Of a stretch of 64,000 nucleotides of DNA, positions 58,088-64,000 are shown one piece after another; the first letter of the stretch is position 1, and each line of letters begins with the position of its first letter. The DNA comes from Mycolicibacter nonchromogenicus. GTDB lineage: Bacteria > Actinomycetota > Actinomycetes > Mycobacteriales > Mycobacteriaceae. Position numbers and translations under genes: made by a program. The stretch spans positions 20,882-84,881 of the forward strand of contig NZ_LQPI01000018.1 of NCBI RefSeq assembly GCF_002101775.1. The letters are read 5' to 3'. The notes under the pieces were generated by a model that was not told the DNA's origin, ran no database searches, and saw only the letters and a list, made by a program, of their open reading frames with translations.

Positions 58088-59415
58088 GCCGGCCGCGATT
58101 CTCCACCGTGTTCGCCGCGGCGGTGGTGCTGCTGGCCGCCCTGCTCTGCGTCGCGGCGGTCCTGCTCGACGGAGCCTCGAACCGGTCATCGGCCGGCACG
58201 ACGGTGGTGACGGTGCGCCTGTGGGACGAACAGGTCGCGAAGGCCTATCGCGAGTCTTTCGCCGCATTTCACCGCGTCCACCCCGAGATCGAGGTGCGCG
58301 TCAACGTCGTCGCCTACGGCACCTACTTCGACACGTTGCGCACCGATGTCGCCGGGGGCGGCGCCGACGACATCTTCTGGCTGTCCAACGCGTACCTGGC
58401 CGGCTACACCGACAGCGGCCGGCTGGTGAACATCGATGCGGCGGGCGCGGACTGGGACCCGTCAGTGGTCGCTCAATTCACCCGCGACGGGACGCTGTGG
58501 GGAGTCCCGCAGCTGACCGACGCAGGGATCGCGGTCTACTACAACGCGGATCTCCTGGCCGCCGCGGGGATCACACCCGCTGCGCTGGAGGACCTGCGCT
58601 GGGATCCCCAGGGCACGCACGACACGCTGCGGCCGCTGCTGGCCCGGCTCACCCGCGACAGCGCCGGACGCACCGCCGACTCCCCCGGCTTCGACCCACG
58701 GCGCGTCAGGCAGTGGGGCTACAACGCCGCCAACGACCCGCAGGGTATCTACCTGAACTACATCGGATCGGCGGGCGGGGAGTTCCAACGCGGCGACGAG
58801 TTCGCCTTCGACAATCCGGCAGCGGTCAGCGCCTTCGGCTACCTGGTGCGGCTGATCAACGACGACCACGTGGCACCGCCGGCCTCGGAGACCAATACCA
58901 ACGGCGACTTCTCCCGCAATCAGTTCCTGGCCGGGAAGATGGCGCTATTCCAATCCGGCACATACAACTTGGCGGCCGTTGCCGATCAGGCGCCGTTCTC
59001 CTGGGGGGTGGCCATGCTGCCCGCCGGGCCGGTCGGCCGCGTCAGTGTCACCAACGGGGTCGCCGCCGTCGGCAACGCCGCATCCCCGCACCCCGCGGCC
59101 GTACGGCAGGTGCTGGCCTGGCTGGGCAGCCGCAAGGGCAACGCCTTCCTGGGGCGCCACGGGGCGGCGATACCGGCGGTGCTCAGCGCACAACAGGTTT
59201 ACTTCGACTACTGGGCGAAGCGCGGTGTCGACGTCACTCCCTTCTTCGCGGTGCTCGATGGGCCCCGCATCCCCGCCCCGGGCGGTGGTCCGGGATTTGC
59301 CGCCGGCAACCAGGCCATCAAGCCCTACTTCGACGAGATGTTCCTCGGCCGCTCCGACGTCGGCACTGCCCTGCGCCAGGCGCAGACCGCCGCCAACGCC
59401 GCCGCCCGCCGCTGA
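58084..59415 (+). CDS. uspC: Sugar ABC transporter substrate-binding protein UspC, 443 aa
   Basis: Extracytoplasmic solute-binding protein of family 1 (MalE-like). An N-terminal hydrophobic anchor (FSTVFAAAVVLLAALLCVAAVLL) keeps it at the membrane. The binding domain begins VTVRLWDEQVAKAYRESFAAFHRVHPEIEV and includes DIFWLSNAYLAGYTDSGRLVNID, GVPQLTDAGIAVYYNADLLAAAGI and FLAGKMALFQSGTYNL. UspC in M. tuberculosis (Rv2318, recalled) binds amino-sugars. The GTG at 58084 overlaps the uspB stop by 4 bp. A 64-bp palindromic repeat starts 6 bp after the stop and may end the transcript. Confidence 0.92.
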   Translation: MSRPRFSTVFAAAVVLLAALLCVAAVLLDGASNRSSAGTTVVTVRLWDEQVAKAYRESFAAFHRVHPEIEVRVNVVAYGTYFDTLRTDVAGGGADDIFWLSNAYLAGYTDSGRLVNIDAAGADWDPSVVAQFTRDGTLWGVPQLTDAGIAVYYNADLLAAAGITPAALEDLRWDPQGTHDTLRPLLARLTRDSAGRTADSPGFDPRRVRQWGYNAANDPQGIYLNYIGSAGGEFQRGDEFAFDNPAAVSAFGYLVRLINDDHVAPPASETNTNGDFSRNQFLAGKMALFQSGTYNLAAVADQAPFSWGVAMLPAGPVGRVSVTNGVAAVGNAASPHPAAVRQVLAWLGSRKGNAFLGRHGAAIPAVLSAQQVYFDYWAKRGVDVTPFFAVLDGPRIPAPGGGPGFAAGNQAIKPYFDEMFLGRSDVGTALRQAQTAANAAARR

Positions 59416-59420
59416 CCACT

Positions 59421-59484
59421 CCGCGAAATCGCGCTCACGCAGGGAAACTGCGAGTGGCTACCTGCGTGAGCGGGATCTCGCGGG
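59421..59484. repeat. 64-bp palindromic repeat, copy 1
   Basis: An imperfect hairpin: about 23-bp arms (CGCTCACGCAGG against CCTGCGTGAGCG, plus outer CCGCGA and TCGCGG) around a 17-nt loop. It matches copy 2 at 60385-60448 in 60 of 64 positions by direct comparison. This copy supplies the stop codon (59458-59460) of the minus-strand AbiEi-like gene and follows uspC by 5 bp. Confidence 0.8.
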
Positions 59485-60375
59485 GTATACCGGCCGTCCC
59501 CGCCATCCCCGTGACCACAATGCGTTCGCGACCCGGTCGATGACGCCGGTGACGGTGTCCTCTTTGATCACCCGGTTGTTCAGCCAGCCGAGCTGAGGCA
59601 ACGTGCGTTCCCGGTAGTGGTCCCTGACGTAGGAGTTGCGATCGGTGCGGTGTACCTCGCCGTCGTACTCGGCGGAGACCTTGAACTCCTCCCAACCCAT
59701 ATCCAGGACCGCGAACAGGCGCCCATGGGCGTACACCGGAATCTGTGTCTTGGGCACGGGGAACCCGGCGTCGATGAGAAGGAGCCGGAGCCAGGATTCC
59801 TTCGGCGATTCCGCGCCTGCGTCCACCAGGGGTATGAGCTTTCGAAGTTGCTTCAGCCCCCGTGCACCGGGGTAGCGCCGGGCGATGCCCAGCACATCGT
59901 TGGCCCCGAATGGCGTCGCCCGCGCCAAGGCATCGAGACGTGCCAAGGCTTGTCCCCGCGGCAGATGGCGGGCCAGATCGAACGCGGTGCGGGCGGCGGT
60001 GGTGACGGTGAGGCCCTTGATGACGGTGGCCTCGTCAGCACTGAGCCGTTCATTGCGCACGATGACCCCGGGTGGCGACGGGTTCTTTCGCCCCAGCAGC
60101 TCAACGGGGACTTCGGCGTTCACCCACTCCGCGCCGTGTAGCGCTGATGCGGCGACGCCGGCGATCACGGCGCGGCGGCCAGACCAGAGCCACGCTCCGA
60201 CGATCCTGTCGTGCAGGGTCGCCTGCTGGAACTTCGGGAAATACACGTCAGGATGGAGGCGGCGGAACCAGCGCGTCAGCCCGTGACGAGTCACGGCGCC
60301 GATCGCGAGGGCCTCGCTGCCGATGAAGACGCCCTTCATACCCGCGAGGATGAGTGCCGGATCGGCTATCCGCAC
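59458..60375 (-). CDS. AbiEi-antitoxin-like / PD-(D/E)XK (DUF559-like) protein, 305 aa
   Basis: Mycobacterial hypothetical protein. The N-terminal half (EALAIGAVTRHGLTRWFRRLHPDVYFPKF, AVIAGVAASALHGAEWV) resembles AbiEi-type antitoxin domains. The C-terminal half carries a PD-(D/E)XK-like core: ESWLRLLLIDAGFP, AVLDMGWEEFKVSAEYDGEVH and DHYRERTLPQLGW, similar to DUF559/very-short-patch endonucleases. No AbiEii-type toxin gene is adjacent, so it is not a standard toxin-antitoxin pair. The start is uncertain: GTG 60375 (after GGGG) is taken, ATG 60339 is possible, and GTG 60402 would lie inside repeat copy 2. The gene is bracketed by two 64-bp palindromic repeats. Confidence 0.7.
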   Translation of the reverse strand: MRIADPALILAGMKGVFIGSEALAIGAVTRHGLTRWFRRLHPDVYFPKFQQATLHDRIVGAWLWSGRRAVIAGVAASALHGAEWVNAEVPVELLGRKNPSPPGVIVRNERLSADEATVIKGLTVTTAARTAFDLARHLPRGQALARLDALARATPFGANDVLGIARRYPGARGLKQLRKLIPLVDAGAESPKESWLRLLLIDAGFPVPKTQIPVYAHGRLFAVLDMGWEEFKVSAEYDGEVHRTDRNSYVRDHYRERTLPQLGWLNNRVIKEDTVTGVIDRVANALWSRGWRGRPVYPARSRSRR

Positions 60376-60384
60376 TTCACCCCG

Positions 60385-60448
60385 CCGCGAGATCGAGCTC
60401 ACGCAGGAAAAGTGCGAGTGGCTACCTGCGTGAGCGGGATCTCGCGGG
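60385..60448. repeat. 64-bp palindromic repeat, copy 2
   Basis: Same hairpin as 59421-59484, differing at four positions. Its arms pair at 21 of 23 positions. It lies just upstream of the AbiEi-like gene and downstream of ecfT, so it may contribute to ending the ecfT message. Confidence 0.8.
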
Positions 60449-60458
60449 CAAGGCGCGC

Positions 60459-60512
60459 GGCGCGGGCAGGGCGAGCGGCGCGGGCAGGGCGAGCGGCGCG
60501 GGCAGGGCGAGC
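60459..60512. repeat. Three exact tandem copies of an 18-bp unit
   Basis: GGCGCGGGCAGGGCGAGC repeats three times without a mismatch (60459-60476, 60477-60494, 60495-60512), followed by a degraded partial copy. It lies between ecfT and palindromic repeat copy 2, outside any gene I accept. Confidence 0.85.
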
Positions 60513-60529
60513 GGCGCGCGGCGAGCGCG

Positions 60530-61345
60530 TCAGCGCGGCAGGGGCGTGCCGAAGACGGCCAGTTCTACCGCCACCGCCGCACCGCACACGATGAGCACCG
60601 TCAGCACTGCCACCAGGTCGACCAACCCGGGCCGCGCCGGGGACGCCGAAATCTGGCCGATACCTCCGCGAGCGGTGATCGCATCCCCCATCTCGTCGGC
60701 CCGGCGAAGTGTCACGGTGATGGCCGCGGTCATCAGATCGACCGCCTCACGTGCCCAGCGACGGCGCCGTTGTCGCCGGGTGCGCGGCTGCGACCGCGGC
60801 CGTAGGCGCCGCGCGGCGTAGAGCACCCGAAACTCGTCGACCAGCATCGGAAAAGCACGCAACGCCAACGCCAGCGCCACCGCCCACTCGTCGACGGGAA
60901 TGCGCAACAGCCGCAGCGGCCGGCCCAGCGTGGCCACCGCGGGAGCGATCTCGGCGACATTGGTGGTCCACGACACCATCGCGCCCAGCCCCAGCAGCAC
61001 GATCGACAGCGCAGTGATCCGCAGGAAGTACAACAGCCCACCCAGGCCGGCCGGATCGCCGCCGGACATGGCCGCAGTCCCGCCGCCGATCAACAGCAGC
61101 AACCACAGCCAGCGGGGCACTGAGGGCAGCGCGCCCCGCGGGATGCGAGCGATCCTGGCCGCACCGAATACCAGCAGGGCCACCGCGCCGATCGTCGGCC
61201 AGCCGGGATAGAAGGTCAGCAGCACCGAGATGCCGAACACCACGATCAACTTCGTTCCGGCCCACAGTCGGTGGATGGCGGAGTCGCCGGGAACCGGCCG
61301 CAGCAGCACCACCGGCCGCGGCGTGCTGCGCGCCTCCCCCGTCAT
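60530..61345 (-). CDS. ecfT: Energy-coupling factor transporter transmembrane protein EcfT, 271 aa
   Basis: T component of an ECF-type vitamin or cofactor importer. Hydrophobic helices: [72 protein letters not shown]. The EcfT signature with two Ala-Arg-Gly/Ala motifs that contact the ATPases appears as [24 protein letters not shown] and [18 protein letters not shown] 61345 overlaps the stop of the ATPase gene by 4 bp. It corresponds to M. tuberculosis Rv2325c by recall. The transported molecule is not identifiable. Confidence 0.88.
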   Translation of the reverse strand: MTGEARSTPRPVVLLRPVPGDSAIHRLWAGTKLIVVFGISVLLTFYPGWPTIGAVALLVFGAARIARIPRGALPSVPRWLWLLLLIGGGTAAMSGGDPAGLGGLLYFLRITALSIVLLGLGAMVSWTTNVAEIAPAVATLGRPLRLLRIPVDEWAVALALALRAFPMLVDEFRVLYAARRLRPRSQPRTRRQRRRRWAREAVDLMTAAITVTLRRADEMGDAITARGGIGQISASPARPGLVDLVAVLTVLIVCGAAVAVELAVFGTPLPR

Positions 61346-63384
61346 GCCGCACCTGCCGGCGTCGGCACCAGTACACCGTTGTGCAAGTGCAGAGTTCGCG
61401 GACACAGCTCGCCGAGACCGTCGAAATCGTGTGAGATGACCACCACCGTCAGACCACTCTCCCGACGCAGGTCCTCCAGCAGTCGCAGCAAGCCGTCCCG
61501 ACTGGCGGCGTCGAGACCGGCCAGCGGCTCGTCGAGAATCAACGCCCGTGGCGACCGGGCGAGGAGGCCCGCCAGGACCAGTCGGCGCATCTGGCCGCCG
61601 CTGAGCTGGTCGATGCGCCGTCCGGCCAGCGCCGCGTCCAAGCCGACGGCGGCCAGGGCGGCGCTGACCTTGGCGTGATCACGCGCGGAAAAGCCCGCAG
61701 CAGAAGCCACTTCCTGGCCGACGTAGCTGCGCATCAGCTGCAGCCGAGCCGCCTGGAACGACAAGGCGACAGCTCCCACCTGCTGATCGGCGGGCCGGCC
61801 GTCGAGCAGGCAACTGCCGGTGGTCGGGGTGGTCAGGCCGGCCATGATCCAGGCCAGGGTGGACTTGCCCGAGCCGTTGCCGCCGTGGATCAGCAGGCCG
61901 TCGCCCTCGTTGACCGTGAAGCTGATATCCCTCAGTGCGGTCTTGGCCCACGGTGTGCCGCTGGCGTATTCGTGTCCCACGCCCGACAACTCGAGAACCG
62001 GCGCTCCCCTAGGTCTTTCACCGCCGGAAGCAGTGGGAACCTCGGCGGTCTCCACCATGGCGGTGTTGTCGCGAGACCCCGACAGGTCGATGGTTCGGTC
62101 GGCGCTGCCGGCCTCGTCGTTGTAGTGGGTGATGTGCACCAGGGAGGTGCACCGCCGATCAGAGCACCCGGCCAGCTCCGACAGCACCCCCAACAACACC
62201 TCGCGTCCTTGCGGGTCGACCATGCTGGTGACCTCGTCGGCGATCAACAGTGCGGGTTCACGGGCCAGCGCGGCCGCTACGGCCAGCCGCTGCAGCTCCC
62301 CGCCGGACAGGCTGCCGGTGTCACGTTCGGCGAAGCCCGCCAGGCCGACCTCGCCGAGCAGCCGTTCGACGTCGGGGTGGGTTCCCGGCGGCAGGCCCCA
62401 CACCACGTCATCGGCGACCCGAGTGCCCAGCACCTGGCTCTCCGGGTGCTGCATGACCACCGCGGTGCCTCCGGGCGCACCGAGGCCCACCGCGCCGGGG
62501 CGTTCGATGGTGCCCGCAGTGGGGGCCCGCCCGGCCAGCAGCAGCATCAGGGTGGTCTTGCCGGAGCCGTTCGCGCCGGTGATCGCGACGTGCTCGCCGG
62601 CACCGACTTCCAGGCTCACCGGCCCCAGGGCGTCGTGGTCGGACTGCGGATAGCGGAATCGCACCTGGTCCAGCCGGACCGGGACCGGCGCCACCGGGCC
62701 GGTCTCGACCGGCACATCGAGTTTGTGCACGTCTGGCACCCCGCGAAGTCGATGTAGAACCCGAGACAACGCCCACCACCCGAGCAGCGAGACGATCATG
62801 ACGCTGACGGTCATCTGGGCCAGGATGAGCCACTGCCAGTAATGCAGCAGCACACTGAGAAATCCGTTCAAGTCCTCGCTGGCCCGCTGAAACTCCGGCA
62901 ACGGGACACGCGCTACGGCGGCCGCGACGCCGTGCACATTGGCGGTGATCGTCTCGAAGATCAGGTGGCGCAGGCGGGACAACACGGTCAGCGCCAGCAC
63001 CATGACGGTGCCGAAAATGCCGCCGGCCACTGCCGAGGCCACGATCACGGTGGGCAGGCCACGGCGATGGCGCTTGATGACGCCGGTCAAACCGCCGATA
63101 TAGGCGCTGTTGACCACGGTCATGAAGCCGCCCATGCCCGCGATCAGAAACGCGATGGTCGCGGCGGCGACGGTGGCGGCGATCAGCACCCGAATCCGGT
63201 AGCGGAAGGCCAGAAGCCCCATCGGCACGGTGCCGAGCAGCGCCAAGCCTGCGGCGAAGGGCACCACGACCGCGATGATCGCCGTCGCCGCGCACAGCGC
63301 CGCCATCACGGCGGCCTGCGCGATCTCGAAGGGCTGCATCGACCGCGCCCGGACTCGGTGGGGGCGCTGGCCGGTCTTCGTCAC
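61342..63384 (-). CDS. Fused ECF transporter: membrane S-like domain plus two ABC ATPase domains, 680 aa
   Basis: Single protein joining an N-terminal membrane region (about 15-210, several helices such as [31 protein letters not shown]) to two ABC ATPases. ATPase 1 has [10 protein letters not shown] (near 271) and [15 protein letters not shown]. ATPase 2 has [10 protein letters not shown] (near 501) and [15 protein letters not shown], followed by [12 protein letters not shown]. It matches M. tuberculosis Rv2326c (697 aa, recalled). The membrane part may act as substrate-capturing component or as a duplicated coupling module. GTG 63384 is used; the frame is open to 63534 but that runs past the MarR promoter. 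It is co-transcribed with ecfT (4-bp overlap) and divergent from marR. Confidence 0.9.
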   Translation of the reverse strand: MTKTGQRPHRVRARSMQPFEIAQAAVMAALCAATAIIAVVVPFAAGLALLGTVPMGLLAFRYRIRVLIAATVAAATIAFLIAGMGGFMTVVNSAYIGGLTGVIKRHRRGLPTVIVASAVAGGIFGTVMVLALTVLSRLRHLIFETITANVHGVAAAVARVPLPEFQRASEDLNGFLSVLLHYWQWLILAQMTVSVMIVSLLGWWALSRVLHRLRGVPDVHKLDVPVETGPVAPVPVRLDQVRFRYPQSDHDALGPVSLEVGAGEHVAITGANGSGKTTLMLLLAGRAPTAGTIERPGAVGLGAPGGTAVVMQHPESQVLGTRVADDVVWGLPPGTHPDVERLLGEVGLAGFAERDTGSLSGGELQRLAVAAALAREPALLIADEVTSMVDPQGREVLLGVLSELAGCSDRRCTSLVHITHYNDEAGSADRTIDLSGSRDNTAMVETAEVPTASGGERPRGAPVLELSGVGHEYASGTPWAKTALRDISFTVNEGDGLLIHGGNGSGKSTLAWIMAGLTTPTTGSCLLDGRPADQQVGAVALSFQAARLQLMRSYVGQEVASAAGFSARDHAKVSAALAAVGLDAALAGRRIDQLSGGQMRRLVLAGLLARSPRALILDEPLAGLDAASRDGLLRLLEDLRRESGLTVVVISHDFDGLGELCPRTLHLHNGVLVPTPAGAA

Positions 63385-63425
63385 CCGTCGATTCTGCCAG
63401 CCGCGCGGACCGACTTTCGCGGAGC

Positions 63426-63461
63426 GGACCGAGATGGTCCACTTTCGTTCACGCATGTGAA
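63426..63461. promoter_or_regulatory. Two short inverted repeats in the ECF transporter / marR intergenic region
   Basis: GGACC-GAGAT-GGTCC (63426-63440) and TTCAC-GCAT-GTGAA (63448-63461) lie in the 88-bp gap between the divergent genes, 11-47 bp before the marR ATG. The second is a good size for a MarR-dimer site. Arms are only 5 bp each. Confidence 0.4.
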
Positions 63462-63472
63462 ATACTTGCCCG

Positions 63473-63922
63473 ATGGCAGCCCCCGCCCAAGTCAGCCTCG
63501 GAGCTGAATTGCTCAGCGTTGTATCCCGGCTCAACCGGCTCGCTACCCAACGTGTAGCGCTGCCGATCCCGGGGGCTCAGGCGCGACTACTTTCCACTAT
63601 CGAGGACCTGGATGTAGCCCGGATTTCCGACCTGGCGGCGGTGGATCACTGCTCCCAGCCGACGATGACCACCCAGGTGCGCCGGCTCGAGGACGCTGGT
63701 CTGACCACCCGCACCCCGGACCCGCTCGACGCGCGTGCCGTGTTGATCAGGATCACCGACAAGGGCATCGAGACCATGGCGCGGGTCCGCCAGGACCGGG
63801 CAGCGGCCCTCGACCCCGAACTGGACCGGCTTTCCCCCGAGGACCGCCAGACACTCGCCGACGCGGTGGAGGTGCTGCGCCGATTCCTGGCCGAGGCCGT
63901 TCCGGCCCCACCGGCGCGCTAA
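63473..63922 (+). CDS. MarR family transcriptional regulator, 149 aa
   Basis: Winged-helix MarR protein: the DNA-binding part is [50 protein letters not shown] (about 50-98), with dimer helices at both ends ([36 protein letters not shown]). It corresponds to M. tuberculosis Rv2327 by recall. It is divergent from the ECF transporter pair, with short inverted repeats between them, so it probably represses the transporter in response to its cargo (inference). Confidence 0.9.
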   Translation: MAAPAQVSLGAELLSVVSRLNRLATQRVALPIPGAQARLLSTIEDLDVARISDLAAVDHCSQPTMTTQVRRLEDAGLTTRTPDPLDARAVLIRITDKGIETMARVRQDRAAALDPELDRLSPEDRQTLADAVEVLRRFLAEAVPAPPAR

Positions 63923-63949
63923 CTGTGATGTCCAGGGACGTTGTAACGG

Positions 63950-64000
63950 ATTGAGTTGATTTTGGCCTGTCGTTGAGACAGGTGAAGGCCTCCGGTTGTG
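63950..64000. other. Hairpin-containing sequence at the window edge, possible start of another element
   Basis: After marR the DNA becomes less GC-rich. A stem CCTGTC-GTTGA-GACAGG lies at 63966-63982. The stretch could be the edge of a mobile element or simply a terminator of marR; the window ends before this can be decided. Confidence 0.25.

Noticed and set aside
59458..60375. Complete AbiE toxin-antitoxin system
   Set aside because: Only the antitoxin-like N-terminus is seen; no AbiEii nucleotidyltransferase gene is next to it.
60459..60512. Short tandem repeats considered as a CRISPR array
   Set aside because: Units are contiguous with no spacers, and no cas gene is nearby.

Overview
The window looks like a chromosomal segment of a mycobacterium (family Mycobacteriaceae). 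GC is high and GTG starts are frequent. Several proteins are lineage markers that I recognise from memory: Cut2 and CFP21-type cutinases, an MPT63-type secreted antigen, a near-textbook LpqH lipoprotein, a PE-PPE-domain protein, UspABC, a 13E12/DUF222 HNH protein and a perfect mycobacterial LexA box. The order htpG, tldD/pmbA pair, uspABC, ecfT, ECF ATPase, marR resembles M. tuberculosis Rv2299c-Rv2327; this is recalled, not searched.

Layout. 0.1-1.5 kb: two tandem secreted cutinases. 1.6-15.5 kb, minus strand: a type I restriction-modification island (hsdM, hsdS, a DnaQ-like exonuclease with a BRCT domain, fic, hsdR) running into tex, a GlcD-like FAD oxidase and an IlvX-like ThDP enzyme with very small gaps. 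15.6-17.8 kb: a LexA-box-controlled DUF222/HNH protein and an ankyrin-like protein. 17.8-31 kb: metabolic and envelope genes, including an acyl-CoA ligase with an SDR, a Tat-type GH5 hydrolase, a Ser/Thr kinase lacking its catalytic HRD aspartate, an MPT63-like protein, a Rieske oxygenase with a reductase and divergent TetR, a Na+/H+ antiporter, Cut2 and two AhpD-like proteins. 31-36.3 kb: secreted proteins, including a PLC-like phosphodiesterase and a PE-PPE-domain hydrolase behind a long structured leader.

36.4-42.6 kb: a CAT-anticodon tRNA, an ECF41/SigJ-like sigma factor divergent from a DoxX-like gene, an alpha/beta hydrolase, a CMD-family protein, a quinone oxidoreductase and htpG. 42.8-49 kb: a 2092-residue regulator combining BTAD, class III cyclase and AAA-ATPase modules with three long C-terminal repeats. 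49-52 kb: the TldD/PmbA protease pair. 52-59.4 kb: a DUF2804-like gene and the usp sugar ABC transporter, whose uspA is separated from uspBC by an lpqH gene and a large LuxR-type regulator coupled to uspB. 59.4-60.5 kb: an AbiEi/PD-(D/E)XK-like gene bracketed by two 64-bp palindromic repeats. 60.5-63.9 kb: an ECF-type importer and a MarR regulator.

The least ordinary parts are the hsd island with embedded exonuclease and Fic genes and a three-half-site array in front of fic, the interrupted usp operon with a perfect 18-bp palindrome, the putative pseudokinase, the 2092-residue cyclase-regulator and the palindromic repeats around the AbiEi-like gene. I see no rRNA, no CRISPR array and no complete insertion sequence. 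All family names come from reading motifs; no database was searched.
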